In this document: positions 33,245 to 45,059 of the stretch, in pieces
How positions within the stretch are numbered: position 1 is the first letter of the stretch
How the letters are laid out: every line of letters starts with the position of its first letter
From: Thuidium tamariscinum
Lineage: Eukaryota > Streptophyta > Bryopsida > Hypnales > Thuidiaceae
Direction of reading: 5' to 3'
DNA length: 64,000 bases
NCBI GenBank assembly: GCA_947034885.2
Contig: OX344749.2
Coordinates: 19,297,501-19,361,500 of the forward strand
Translations under genes and position numbers: made by a program
The notes under the pieces: model-generated
Seen by the model: the letters and a program-made list of their open reading frames with translations, nothing else
Database searches by the model: none
Told to the model about the DNA's origin: nothing

Positions 33245-33292
33245 AGCTGCTCCTGCTGCTGCTAGCTGCTGCAGCAGCAGCAGCAGCACAGC
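33245..33292. repeat. CTG/CAG inverted repeat (hairpin)
   Basis: GCTGCTCCTGCTGCTGCT is followed closely by GCAGCAGCAGCAGCAGCAC, so a single strand can fold into a hairpin with a loop around TAGCTGCT. Confidence 0.85.
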
Positions 33293-33740
33293 CCTAGCTA
33301 CTCAAGGCCCTGGGGGAGACTGTTCTTATCTATCTTAAAAACGCACAGATTTCCCAGGGGATAATAAGTTAGTCAAACTGAAAGTGTTTGGGAAAATGGG
33401 GGGCGGGGGTGTGTGTCATAATACTCTGCAAGTTCAAGCCATTCTGTTAGGCTAAGTGGGTGTCTGGGTGATTGTTGCATGCGTAAACCAGTAACTGTCA
33501 GTTGCCGCTTTTCACCACAGAGGATCTGATCAGGCGGAAGGATCAAGGATCTGTGCCGGAAAATTCCAAACTGAATTCGCTGATTGCAAGTGTGTAATTG
33601 TTGGGGACTGTACTGTACAACACTCTTCGGGCCTGGAAGTAGAGGAACTCTGCCGTAGTCGGTTGAAGCAAACTCCTCAGACTGTTGTTGGTTTCCTCTT
33701 CCAGCCCATTCTCCCTCGGGCATTGACACCTTCTAATAAT

Positions 33741-34471
33741 AACTGAGCCTAATTACTTACTATTGATAAACAGACGTTATTTTTATTAGATCTTTTTGGC
33801 AACTAAGTGGAAAAAGCATTTCAATGTACTTCAACGTACATTATTTGGACACCTAAAGTTAATCGTAAGGGAAACCCAAGTTTGAAATAGGGGTGTTAGA
33901 GGGAGGTATAATTGAGAATAATAGAAAAGAAACACAACACCAAACTCCTTTGAACCTCTGTTTTGGTGCTCTAGGGATTTGGTCTTTGTTTCTCCCAAAC
34001 TTTGTCTCCTCATTCGGCATTCCACCCACTTTATGATTAACTCTACTATATGAATAAGTTACAAATTTTATAACTATTGTGGCTTTAAGCCTATTGAAAC
34101 AACTAATATAACATTTAATAGCTGCCTTTGCTATGTATTAGATGGTGTGGAATATTTCACATCCAATAATCAATTTATTTCACTAGTAGCTAAATAAACA
34201 AGTAGACGCATGATGTGATGAGTAGGGTGCATGAAGACTATGGAATGGTATAAACATCACACTCTTGTAGACTCTCATATTTTGATTGTGTACATCTTCA
34301 GTCATCAATACCTAGGTTTATGTTGGTCCAAATATTGTAAACAAGATTGTAAGTGCCACATATTGGATAGTGCTGATTCCGTATGTATAAAAGTACATGG
34401 CTTGCACTGTGACCAAAATTAAAACTGAAGCTACCTTCAGTACTTCAATATATAGAATTTTGAGACTATTT
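33741..34471. other. AT-rich spacer without recognisable gene
   Basis: Composition falls back to AT-rich at about 33750. No ORF with a domain and no element end recognised. Confidence 0.4.
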
Positions 34472-34802
34472 TAAGGTAGAAGGCTCTTAAATGGAGTGGG
34501 TTGTAAAATGGTGCCCTACCTTAAATGTACAATATTTGTACATGTTGCTTTTTCATAGCCCTCAGCAGTGTACTAACAATGTAAATTTTTGCTAGGGCAC
34601 CATTTTAGAGCCCTATGCCCTTCCAACTTCAACATTTGATAACTAATTCCACAAAGATCCAAAAAATATAAAACAACTTGTGTTAGATGTCAATTCCACT
34701 TGTCTTTCAAGGAAAGTATACTGAAAAATATTGCAAGATGTTTCATCTTCCCAAAATTCAGTTTCAGCCCTTAGATGGGCGATTACTGAGCCTTCTACCT
34801 TA
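34472..34802. mobile_element. MITE family H, copy 1 (331 bp)
   Basis: Ends TAAGGTAGAAGGCTC and GAGCCTTCTACCTTA are perfect inverted repeats. A second copy of the same length and order is at 39251-39581, alike over the whole length (for example GCTAGGGCACCATTTTAGAG and TTAGATGTCAATTC in both). Non-coding; superfamily not determined. Confidence 0.85.
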
Positions 34803-35479
34803 GCACCGCAGTAAGGGAGACGCATACTACAGAAGAGCCCTTTTCACACGACAAGACTGCAGTATCAAAAGGGCAACCGCTTTTATCCCGTAAGCAAGCC
34901 CAACCAATAGCATCGTTTCCCTCTTTCTAGAACCTTTGAGATGTAGCCAATAGTGCGGCTGGAAGAGAAGTGTACAGTACTTCATTGACATGTCGCTTTT
35001 TCCCATATAATATAATTAAAAGATTTTCAGAACTAAACTAAGCGGACATGATATGGACAATGACTGTTTTTAGTATGGCTCTTGTTACACAAAAGTACTT
35101 TAATTTTTTTTGTTAGATCATGGTGGCATCTTAGCATGTGTTTTGAGGCCACTTGGATTGTTTAAAAAAAATTTGTTAACTTCTTCTAGAACACGATAGA
35201 TGCATCGACATAGCATTAAACTCTAATAAGAAATAATGTAGGCAGCAATCACTTACGCACACCTCTCTACTTCTTTTGTTTGTTGGTTTTGTTCCAAAGA
35301 CAAAAACTATCGCATGATCTCTATTTTGATTCTCAGTTTCTAAATCCTATATTCAACTACATTCATAGTCATTGTGTACAATTTGGCCAAGTTTTGATTG
35401 GATTGGGATGTGATTATGTTTTCTCCAGAAATGCTTCAGAACTCCCATTTCTAATACAAGTACCAAAACGCAAGGATAA
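34803..35479. other. Spacer without recognisable gene
   Basis: Mixed composition up to about 34990, then AT-rich. The 70-codon frame at 35280 has no recognised motif. Confidence 0.4.
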
Positions 35480-36023
35480 AAACATTTTTTGACACATGTA
35501 ATTATAGGATCTTGTAGAAAGTTTGTTTGAAAAGATATAGAAAAAATTTCAAAGTTTTTCATTTTCTAAATTGCAAAATATGAAAAAAAATTCAAAAATA
35601 TTAAGAATTGAATTAAATAAAGGATTTCAAACATTTTGTAGTCTAGAGATTCTATAACTATCCACAAACTACCACAATCTTCAATTCTTCATAACTTTTG
35701 ACTCATTGATCAAAATATAATGATTCAAAGCTTTTCACTTAAATATAAATTTTTAAAATCAATTTTAAAACTATAAAAAAAATTAAAAATTAAAAAAGTT
35801 TTTTTTGCTATCCAAGATGCCTACTGTGCAATGAAAAAATGCATATCTTATAAAAACTTTTCAACTATGCAGTCAAAAGTTATGAAAATTATAGGGATTT
35901 AAAGGTACTCCTTGAGAAATGTCTTATGAAAATTTTAAAGGAAAACAAAACCCTCCATTTTTATTGAAATGCCCTCAAATTGCTATGTTGCCAAAAAAGG
36001 TAGTTTGAGTAATTAGCGGTTAA
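35480..36023 (-). mobile_element. TTAA-type element, family D, partial copy
   Basis: Matches the right two-thirds of copy 2 in the same orientation (ATAACTTTTGACTCATTGAT, ATAATGATTCAAAGC, CAACTATGCAGTCAAAAG, CTATGTTGCCAAAAAAG) and ends AGCGGTTAA. The left end is lost. Confidence 0.65.
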
Positions 36024-37249
36024 ATTTGACCTAGTATTGCATTTATTAAGTTTGTTAGTATATAAGTGAATTAGAATCTAAATTATTATGGATGAATTTA
36101 GGCTCATACTTTCAATTTATTTATTCCCTTTTAAAGTGTGAAATGGTTTCTATCCAAATTACAATCACACACAAAGTTGTGAGGGTTGAAATGGCTCATC
36201 TTTTACTTGTTTGTTTATATAGTCTTTGTAGGATTCTAATAGCTTTAGTAGAGAGGATGCTAGTCCAATACTACTCAAAGCAATTGTTATAGAATAATCT
36301 AAATGATTCCTTGAGTCTATGGTAGACATACCTATTGTTGACACCCCCTCCATTAATAACAAATAGGATATCCTATTCCAAAGAAGATTGGAATGGATTT
36401 CCATTTTCTTCTTGGATTGTGTGCCTTTATACTTTTCTAAGGCTTGAACCAATAAGTTAATGACACATAAGTGAGTATAAATGTAGGAAGTAATTAGTGG
36501 GAAAGTAATCTTGAATAATTGAAATTGGATGACTCTAGATGTTGATTATAGGTCAAGTCCAACTTTTGCCTTCCAAAATTCATAGTAATTTCAATTCAAG
36601 AGATAAAATTACCAATTTTTTTTCTAATCTCCATTATTTTTGTCAATGCATCTCTAAAAATATTTGCTTTGCCTTGCACTACCGTAGATTATATCCAAAT
36701 GTGCTTATTTTATCAGTTATGGGTACTTCTATCATTTTGTCAATCAATAATCTTTGTAAAAAATATTTTTTCACTTAATTTATGTTGATAAATGTATTAC
36801 TAATAAAACGGACATAATGGTAATATAACATTTGAATGAGTTGGAAGACCATCACTTTGAGATAATTCATGTGAATGCTTAGATATAGTTATTGGAAAAA
36901 ATAACACAACAATAGTGAAGATGTTGAAAAAATAAAATGACCAGGAATAAATAGAAGAATAATTTATAACATAGAATCACTATAAATGTTGCAAATTTTT
37001 CTAATAGCCTTGGTTGTGTATCAACGGCATTTTGATTTTTGGTCCCATAAAGAGAACTTGTGGTTGAACTTAGGTGAAGTGATATCAAATAGTGTATACA
37101 AATTTTATATGAGGCCAACGTTCAATTGGTAGATTTCTAAATCCTTGCTCCAATTTCAATGTCTTTGTATTGGGTCATTGCAAGAAACAGTGATACTATT
37201 TTCCAATACAATTGAGGTATATTTTTTCATTGTTTATTATAACTTTTGA
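36024..37249. other. AT-rich spacer without recognisable gene
   Basis: Short frames on both strands (for example 36165-36452 minus, 95 codons) have no domain signature. Nothing supported. Confidence 0.4.
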
Positions 37250-37660
37250 AGTACAAATCTAGTGAACATCAAGTTTTCATTGAACATGTATAACTTTATA
37301 GTAATCAAATACCTTGTTCTTTAGAAACTAAAAAGTCATTGTTTAAAGTTTATATTTAAAATTTATTTTTGTTAAATTGCCACAAGTTGATGTTTAGGGG
37401 TTTTCACTATGTTATGAGTCTCCAAATTTAATGGTCTTGAGCTGAAATTTATATGGTTTATTTGCATAGCAGGCAAGCATATATCTACCAAAGGAAATCT
37501 AAAAATATATTATTTTATGTCTTCCTCATTAGTACAAACAACACTTCCATTGCACGCAATTTTTGAACATTGAAGATGGTTCTTAGATCATTCTTTTGAT
37601 AAAATCTCATCACCATCAACTCTCCCCAAAGGGCCAATTTTATTTTATAATTCTTTTATA
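37250..37660 (-). repeat. Dispersed repeat family M, copy 2
   Basis: Reverse complement reads GATTTCCTTTGGTAGATAT and AAATTTCAGCTCAAGACC, matching 16740-16830 in order. Non-coding. Confidence 0.5.
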
Positions 37661-38390
37661 ATTTTTCATAATTAAAATATGAAACTATAGTGATAGTAAC
37701 TATTTTTATGAGATTTTGTACTTTTCTAATTCAACTACTTAGAAAAAAATTCTATACTTTTGCTTCCCAATGTATCTTCTTCTTAAATTTTTTTATATTA
37801 AACATATTTTTCACTTTTCAAAAACATTTTTTTTCTAATTTTAAAGTATTGTTGAAGAAAAAAACAAGTATTGTAAAAAATGCTATACTTTTTGGATGCC
37901 CTTTCTTCCAATGCCCATGTTGAACATTAATAAAGGAACATATATTTATTATCTAAATTATTTGGGCACACTTTTGTAAATATCCTTGGTTTCAAATGAT
38001 CCTATAATTGACCCTAGCATTTAAAGGATCTGAGTGATATAGCAAAATGGATGAAAAACACTATATCTATCTTATTGTTATTGTATCAAGTATAGGCACA
38101 AGGTGTGTACATGTCACCCTTAGTGTGAATCTAGTTGTTTTTTCTAATTGGGTGCTTGGATCTAAAGTTATGTTGTATTGAATCTTTTTCTTTTTGATTA
38201 GGTAACAGTTGCAAAACTCCTCGTTTAGGGTTGAAATTTGGCAAGGATATATCTTTATATGATACAAGATGCAAATCTACCCATAAATTAACCATTTTAG
38301 TGTAAAAATCTCACTTTAGTTTGAATTAAGGGTTGTTGGCCTTATTATGCAAGGACCCAAAAAAAATTAAACTTTAAACATTACAATCTC
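37661..38390. other. AT-rich spacer without recognisable gene
   Basis: The Phe/Lys-rich 77-codon frame at 37690 reflects base composition. Nothing else recognised. Confidence 0.4.
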
Positions 38391-39046
38391 TTAACCCCTA
38401 ACTGCCCAAGGCACCAGAATTTGATATTTGCAAAATTTTGAAGTTAAATAAAACCTAACCAATCTGCTATTTTTAGTAGTTTGTATTTTTGGAAAGTTCT
38501 TCTAGAAGTCTAGTTTTAGTGTCAAAAATATTATTTAGAAAATGAATGATAGTGATTTTTCTATACAAGATTTTGTACAAGGGTACCCCTTGCAATCTTG
38601 ACTTTGTGTAGTGTTGAGAGCTCTTGAAAATGAGCCTCAAATACACTAGATCTTGAAGAAAAAAATCACATTCAAAATTCATTTAAAAAAATTGTAGAAT
38701 AGATTTTGAGGAGTTGTAAATTGATTGGAGTTGTGCATGTTAGGCCCTTTCACCTCATATTTTTTTGGTCTCCAACTTTTTAGATTTAACTTGCAAAAAG
38801 AGGATAAAAACACTTTACATCACTTTTGTAGTTTTAACACCCTCATGGTCAAACATTATAATCTTTCACTCTACAAGTGCTATTGTTGTATTTTCTTTTC
38901 CTATGTAATCTCTAACATGTCTAGTTTGAATTTGTACGGTTGCAATTCAAAAAAGATTGATACAAATTATCAATATGTTGGCATTTTGTTCAACTTAGAG
39001 CAAATTCTAAGAAGCTAGAAACAGGCCTTGGGCAGTTAGGGGTTAA
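38391..39046. mobile_element. TTAA-type element, family E (656 bp)
   Basis: The first 22 bases, starting TTAACCCCTAACTGCCCAAG, are the exact reverse complement of the last 22. The ends share only TTAACCCCTAA with family D, and the inside differs, so it is a separate family with the same TTAA plus CCC architecture. Internal frames (97 codons + at 38725; 69 codons - at 38473) lack transposase features. Confidence 0.85.
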
Positions 39047-39250
39047 TTTGTGCAATCAAAAATTTTGAAATTTTTCCTAGACATTCCTATAGTAATCTAT
39101 TAGAAATTTGTATGGTTGAATTTTTCATTTACTTTTTTTCTTTTCATTTTTTTTTCACAGCCCTAAAAAATGGCATTTTTTTTACAATTTTTGCCCAAAA
39201 TATGCTTCTACCTTGTACGAGATAATAATGTTATGCATGCTCCTTAGACC

Positions 39251-39581
39251 CAAGGTAGAAGGCTCTTAAATGGAACGGGTTCTGAAATGGTGCCCTATCT
39301 TAAATGTATAGTATTTGTACATGTTGCTTTATCATAGCCTTTAGCAATGTACTGATAGTGTACATTTTAGCTAGGGCACCATTTTAGAGCCCTATGCCCT
39401 TTCAACTTCAAAATTTAATAACGAATTCAAAAAAACTCAGAAAAATATGAAACGACTTGGGTTAGATGTCAATTCTATTTGTCTTTCAAGGAAAATTTAC
39501 TGAAAAATATTTCTAGAAGTTTTACCTCCGTGAAATTCTGTTTCAGCCCTCAGATGGTTCATTATAGGACCTCTTACCTCA
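39251..39581. mobile_element. MITE family H, copy 2 (331 bp)
   Basis: Full-length relative of 34472-34802, same orientation. Left end AAGGTAGAAGGCTC is kept; the right end is mutated (GGACCTCTTACCTC). Substitutions are spread evenly, as in an old insertion. Confidence 0.85.
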
Positions 39582-39607
39582 GAAGCACATACAATTTTTT
39601 TTCAGTT

Positions 39608-39673
39608 CATGGATGAATTGCACTTTACTTATGGATGAAATGTACTTTACTCATGGATGAATTGTACTCTGTC
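39608..39673. repeat. Minisatellite, three 22-bp units
   Basis: CATGGATGAATTGCACTTTA-type unit repeated three times with small changes. Confidence 0.8.
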
Positions 39674-39986
39674 CAAGAATGTTATGGGGGGACGGATGGG
39701 CAGTAGGCAACAATTCTTTTGTTGTCAGAAAAGGTCTCATTGGCTTTGCCAGTCACTTTTGTTCAGGCCTACAACTGAAGTCAGTCGTTTTTCACATGTA
39801 CTATTAAAAAAAAATGGGGGCATAAATGTAAAAAGGGAAGGAAAAAAAAATCATCCATTTGCTGAGATCACTGCAGATGTCACATACCTTTATACCTACA
39901 TGTCGTACACTGAGTTACCCACCTTCAGTTATGTTTTTGAACAGTTATCTACCAAAGTCGCACTATTTGTGGAATATTTAAATTAG
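39657..39986 (+). CDS. Uncertain 109-codon ORF, unknown product
   Basis: ATG in the last minisatellite unit opens a frame of mixed composition (QQFFCCQKRSHWLCQ early, PFAEITADVTYLYTYMSYTE later). A run of nine A at about 39807 codes for lysines. No domain, no partner exon and no conserved start context were recognised. More likely a chance frame than a gene. Confidence 0.15.
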   Translation: MNCTLSKNVMGGRMGSRQQFFCCQKRSHWLCQSLLFRPTTEVSRFSHVLLKKNGGINVKREGKKNHPFAEITADVTYLYTYMSYTELPTFSYVFEQLSTKVALFVEYLN

Positions 39987-40217
39987 TGCAGAATATAAGT
40001 ATTATTGTATTGTATCAATTTCTACAAAATAAATAGTTTTTGAGATATTGCTTGTGTAGGTGGTTATAGTAGAACTTTTCTAAAATAATACTCCCTGTGT
40101 TCCATTAAAACCCTCCAATTCAGGTAGAATTTTTATTTCATTAAAAAACTTCATTTTTATTTTGACAGTATACTAATTGTTTATTGAATTGAACAACTTT
40201 ATAGGGGCTAGTTAAAT

Positions 40218-40492
40218 AAGGTAGGTACACCCAAAATGGCACCTGACCTTAAAGCGCCATCTACAATGCGCATACATTTCCAAAATCAATCATGTACCCA
40301 CATTGTAGATGGTGCTTTCAAAAACAGACTTTGACCATTAATAACTTTTGCATATGGTATCCAAATCCTCTGTTCTTTGGTGCGTTGGAACATGCTTTCA
40401 CTCACCAACAAGACTATATAAAAATTTGAATAGCATGATAATAGGAACTAGGCACAGTAAGAATAAGTGGCGCTTTTGGATGTACCCACCTC
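40218..40492 (+). mobile_element. MITE family J, copy 1 (275 bp)
   Basis: Ends AAGGTAGGTACACCCAAAA and TTTTGGATGTACCCACCT. The inside (CACCTGACCTTAAAGCGCC, GGAACATGCTTTCACTCACC) is the reverse complement of the copy at 42859-43135. The 90-codon frame across it is an element shadow. Confidence 0.85.
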
Positions 40493-41164
40493 AATGTGGC
40501 AGCATTCTTCTAGCCTTATTAGCTGGCCTTGCCTATATGAGGCACCTTGTATTGATTGCTTCCTCAAACAATGGTATTGACAATGCATTTAGTGACCACT
40601 TCAACACTATGAAACTTTGATCATTGAGTGAGCGAGGTTTCAATATTGTCGATATTTAGGTTAGGCAATGTGTTACTAGAATCCCATTATTGCCATCACC
40701 TTTCTAAATCATCTATAATAATAGAGTTGGTAGTATTCACAAAATGTGCTAAAATACCATAATTTTCACATGAATTTGGAGTGCCTAAATACTAATTCTC
40801 AAGCTTGAGATTTTACATAGATTTATGGGACATATTACTCATTCTCAAATGCATGTATTGGAGGCACTATGATTGAAAATACAATTAATCCTTGAAGGAA
40901 GAGATTTTTGGAGGTTATTAGTGGGATTGTACTTGGGCTATATACAAACATCATTCATGCAATTACCCTTCCTAATGCAATAACCTCTCTAATGTAATAT
41001 AATGAGCTTAATTCTGGCCCTATTACTTTAGAATTATTCTACTATATACTTTTAGGTGCTTGTTGAGAAGATAAATCAAAATAGCATGAAAGGTGAATAA
41101 TTTTCTTCAAGGTTTCTAGATCATAATTTAATGAATTTTGGTATAATTGAATACATTATAAAAA
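40493..41164. other. AT-rich spacer without recognisable gene
   Basis: No supported feature. Confidence 0.4.
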
Positions 41165-41262
41165 ATGTCTTTTCAAAGGACGAAATGGATTTTGGGCAAA
41201 ATCCTAAAAACTCAACTTTGGGTGATACCTTTTGAAACTTTCTCATAAAATTAAAATATTAG

Positions 41263-41325
<63 letters not shown>

Positions 41326-42045
41326 CAATTAGTGCCCAAGAACAAAAGTTATACCATAATAAGCCTCAAATTGAATTTAGTGAATAGAAAAAAATTCACA
41401 AAAATTTGAAACAAAAGTAAAATTTTATTTTTATAGATTGTGTTTCTATCTAAATAAAATTTTATGATTCATTCCATTTGGGTTTTTAATGTGAAAGTTG
41501 TGGAGCACCTTATTTTGTAGACAATCAAAGAAACTTCTAAAAAAATAATACTTAGGATTTGTTTTTGAGCTCAACTTTTCTAATTTTTTCACAATCTTAC
41601 CATGAAGATTAATTCCATTTTGAGGTTAGTGATAATTTAGTTTTTCCTTCACTCTTGTATGAATTTATCATTTTGTTTGGAATTTTTATTCCAATACTTT
41701 CAATTCAGTGCTTTGACATAATTCTTTTTTATCAAGATAATCAATGCAAAAAAATTTAATTAAGAAGATTCAAAATTCAAATAATGTAGTCACAAAATGT
41801 GTATAAGAAGCCAATTCCTTCACTTTAAATGCAAAAAATCTTGCTATTGACAAGGTGAAAGTTTTGAAATTTCTTCCACAATTTCTCATACTAGTTTAGT
41901 GTAAGATCTTATAGTTAAATATATAAAAATAAAAATAAATTAATGAATTAATTATATATAAATATAAGGCTATTGCGCTTTGCAATAGAGATGACAATTT
42001 TAGTGGTTTCTAATGAAAAAATGCCCATGGGATTTTAGGGATTAA
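41165..42045 (+). mobile_element. TTAA-type element, family D, diverged copy with (TA)n
   Basis: Follows copy 1 in order: AAAGGACGAAATGG and TTTTGGGC at the left, ACAAAAGTTATRCC, ATAGATTGTGTTT, CACAATTTCTCATACTAGT, and TTTTAGGGATTAA at the right. A (TA)n run (about 41266-41321) has expanded where copy 1 has a short TA stretch. The left end is eroded. Confidence 0.6.
41266..41321. repeat. (TA)n microsatellite
   Basis: Pure TA alternation of about 55 bases inside the family D copy. Confidence 0.95.
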
Positions 42046-42733
42046 ATTTTTTAATTCATAATATGAATTTTGGTAACTATAAACTATCATTTCTATATCT
42101 AAACTACACAAACTAGGTACAATAACTATCTAATTGGAAAACAACAAATATTGTGTAATAGGCAACGAAGTCCTTTGCCCTTGCTTCCACACAAAACACT
42201 ATTCAAATTGATTTTTTTTCTACATTTCATTTCATTTGAAATTGATGTGTATTCAATTTATAACCCTTTTTTTGAATACGAGTATTAGATGGTCAATGTC
42301 CACATGTCAAAAATGTTTATGCAGAAGAAGTTTGAAGAAATTTGCCAAATACCCCGCCTCAAGGTTAGATTCAGCAGAAATTCATTCATTTTGGAAATAA
42401 AGTGACACGTGCTTTCTTGTGATTAGAGTGATCTAAAATGACGTGGACCCATGAGAATCTGACGTGGAAATTCAATTCAGACACTCGGGTGCCAAATCAG
42501 ACCTTCACGCCTGGTAAGCTTATTTCTCAATACAATAAACCAAGTTGTCTGCAGAAAAATATAATTTATAAATACGAAGTTATGCAATCATATTTGGGTG
42601 GACTTTGTTTGAGACGTTGTTGCCTGAGGTTTTTGATTAAATAATTTTTTTCTGCACATTGGTTGCCAGAGATTTTCAAATTATTTATTTTCTTCATTAA
42701 TTTTAATTTTTTTTCTTCTTGAGCATACATTAG
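42046..42733. other. Spacer without recognisable gene
   Basis: The 68-codon frame at 42438 has no domain. Nothing supported. Confidence 0.4.
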
Positions 42734-43279
42734 AGCAGGACGTTAAATCCTACCATCGAAGGTGGACCAAGCAGGGTAAAACTTGTATTACTTGGGGATA
42801 AAAATTAGAAAGCCCCTTATTGTGGGCCGTGTTTTTGGGTATGTTCCTCACACCACCTAAGGTAGGTACACCCAAAAGCGCCAACTTTTCATACTGTGCC
42901 TAGTTCCTGTTATTATGTTGTTCAAATTTTTTTTTACAGACTTGTTGGTGAGTGAAAGCATGTTCCAATGCAGCAAAGAACAGTGGATTTGGATACCATA
43001 TGCAAAAGTTATTAACAGTCAAAGTGTGTTTCTGAAAGCGCCATCTACAGTCTGGGTACATGACTGATTTTGAAAATGTATGCACGTTGCACAGGGCGCT
43101 TTAAGGTCAGGTGCCATTTTGGGTGTACCTACCTTACCTAGTATGGGGTCTCTGATTGCAAATATGAATTCAAAATTTGCAAAAAGAAATTGTGCAATTT
43201 TTAAAAAAAATTTAGTGTTTATCCTGGGGTAAATCCAGCCTGCTAGGTCCACCTTCGATGGTAGGATTTAATGTCCTCC
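42734..43279. mobile_element. MULE-like MITE A3 (546 bp) carrying an inserted element
   Basis: Long inverted ends: left GGACGTTAAATCCTACCATC continues through GAAGGTGGACC, and the right end carries its near-perfect reverse complement, together about 40 bp. TACATTAG flanks both sides (42726-42733, 43280-43287), an 8-bp target duplication. The inner block GCAAATATGAATTCAAAATT is shared with A1, A2 and A4. A complete family J element (42859-43135) sits inside; without it the length is near that of A1. Confidence 0.85.
42859..43135 (-). mobile_element. MITE family J, copy 2 (277 bp), nested in A3
   Basis: Ends AAGGTAGGTACACCC and GGGTGTACCTACCTT are perfect inverted repeats. ACCT occurs immediately on both sides, fitting a 4-bp target duplication. 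Same sequence as the copy at 40218 in the opposite orientation. Confidence 0.85.
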
Positions 43280-43287
43280 TACATTAG

Positions 43288-44079
43288 TTGCTTTAGATTT
43301 ATTTATATATTTATTTATTTTTAAATTTTTTGGCACAAATGAATTGCTTTAGATTTTGAATCCAACTACAGTAAGTTAAGTTGAGCATGGACGGAGGAAA
43401 TGTGGTTGAGGTGCTCTTTATTTACTTCTCCTATTATTGATGCCCTGGCAGCATATTGACAGAGTGGCAATGCAGAATGATAATTGGAGTTGGTTCTGAG
43501 CTGGAGGCTTATTAAGGTACAGCTCTGGGCACATGGTTGGGGGATCTTATTAGCAGCTGGTCTCTCACTAAGGTAGAGCAACCTATTACCACCCTGATTT
43601 GCAATGTGACTATCTTGGGGTCAATTCCAAGAGGGACACATATTTTTTGGAGGTGTGCGCAGGTTTCACAAATCAAACCCAAGTGGAGTTATAATTTTCC
43701 AATCAAAATTGTAAGTTTTGTGAAATTTTGAAGTGTGCAGCCCTAAATTACAAAAGTGTCCAAGACTAGGGCCATTAACACCCTAATAACAATCCATAAC
43801 CACTTTCTTATGTCCCTATAAGCATCTAGGTATTCACCAATCATCTATTGCCACATTATCCTAAATGACATAAATGCACTGATTTTGTCAAATTTCTAGA
43901 CAAAATTGGCTCATTTTTGGACAAATTTGGATGGTGGCATGCGTGGAAATGGGGCCAAATACAAGATGACGGAAATGGGATGCAGACAAAATTAGGTTGG
44001 TCTACCTTAATTAACCTTGGAGCACTCTGATGTCTACTTTCTGGACAATGTACATATTGAAATTCAAAGTTCTTTTTCA
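43288..44079. other. Spacer without recognisable gene
   Basis: Slightly less AT-rich at 43400-43640. Frames of up to about 74 codons lack domains. Confidence 0.4.
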
Positions 44080-44540
44080 TTACATGAAAGTCATCCTAAT
44101 TTTTAGATGAAGTTGTGATCCTATTGAAGGGTTGGATGTGATGTTACTAGAGTACATATTTTCTTAAAATTATAAATGTGGAAGTTTGTCAAGTGGTTGA
44201 CTTGCATCGACCTTAGTTCAAATTTGGAATTGCAAAAATGAAGTCATAGAATCAAAGAACACAAAAATTCCAAAAAATCACCATGTTTAGAGAACCTCAT
44301 TTCAAATCCATTCCAACAAAATTTACTCAAAACATGATAGTATTTTTTCTTGTAATTGAAATTTAAAGGAATTTTTAATTTTTCCTTTCAAAATTTATAG
44401 AAAAATATTAGTAACAACATTGGTAAATCTAATCCTGTAGATAGAATCTACAACTCAAACTCTACAACTATTATTTGCAAATCAATTCCAAAATATTCTT
44501 CCAAATAATACTTTATGATGATTTTTCCAAAATTGTCAAT
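44080..44540 (+). repeat. Dispersed repeat family I, copy 3
   Basis: Same order and orientation as 21040-21540 (GAAGTTTGTCAAGTGGTTGA, ATTTCAAATCCATTCCA, TTCTTGTAATTGAA). Non-coding. Confidence 0.65.
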
Positions 44541-44565
44541 TCTACAAATGGGTGGAAAACCAAAC

Positions 44566-44813
44566 CCAAGATAGGGTTGGGTGAATTGCCCCCTTGCTTG
44601 GCTGCTTGGAAAAATGCTGAAATTTTATATTTTCCATGCATAATACAATTTGCAAATTTTGAATTCATATTTGCAATTAAAAGCTCTAAATTAGTTGGTG
44701 AGGATGTACAAGGTAAAGTATTCAAGGACAAAATAGGAGGCTTTTCTTTAGTTGTAGTCCTAGAATGACTAAGAGGGGTTGAGTGAGGGGGCCAAGTCAC
44801 CCCATCCCCAAGG
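44566..44813 (-). mobile_element. MITE related to family A (A2)
   Basis: Read as reverse complement, ATTGCAAATATGAATTC and CCTATTTTGTCCTTG match the element at 56010-56220. Ends (AGGGTTGGGTGAATTGCCCC and its diverged inverted partner GGGGGCCAAGTCACCCCATC) differ from A1/A3. The 95-97-codon frames on both strands are shadows. Confidence 0.6.
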
Positions 44814-45059
44814 TGGCAAATAGAAACCTATGCCAAATAGTGAAATTGAGTTGCCTTAATAGTAATAAGGTTGCCTTATCCAAAAAACTTGCTTCATGAC
44901 TCCTTGCTTGTTCACATAAAAGTCCTTATGATTTTGTAAACTTAAGAAACTTAAAGTAGGCCTCCCCCCAAACACCATTTTTTTCTACTGTACCTAATTA
45001 CTATTATTGGATTAGATTTTCTTCTTGGCAAATAGAAGCATTCAATTTTTTGGGGGCCA

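Larger units (their letters stand above)
31031..33740. other. GC-balanced non-repetitive island without clear gene
   Basis: Composition matches the TCP flank rather than the AT-rich spacer, and none of the repeat families occur in it. Frames of up to about 130 codons on both strands are short of domains and overlap each other. Contains TTGGGG-type repeats (31877-31900), a perfect palindrome at 32895 and a CTG/CAG hairpin at 33245. It could be a long 3' UTR, a non-coding RNA or conserved regulatory DNA. Confidence 0.4.

Noticed and set aside
44475-44800. Frames of 95-97 codons on both strands
   Set aside because: They cross the boundary between repeat family I and MITE A2 and contain no domain.
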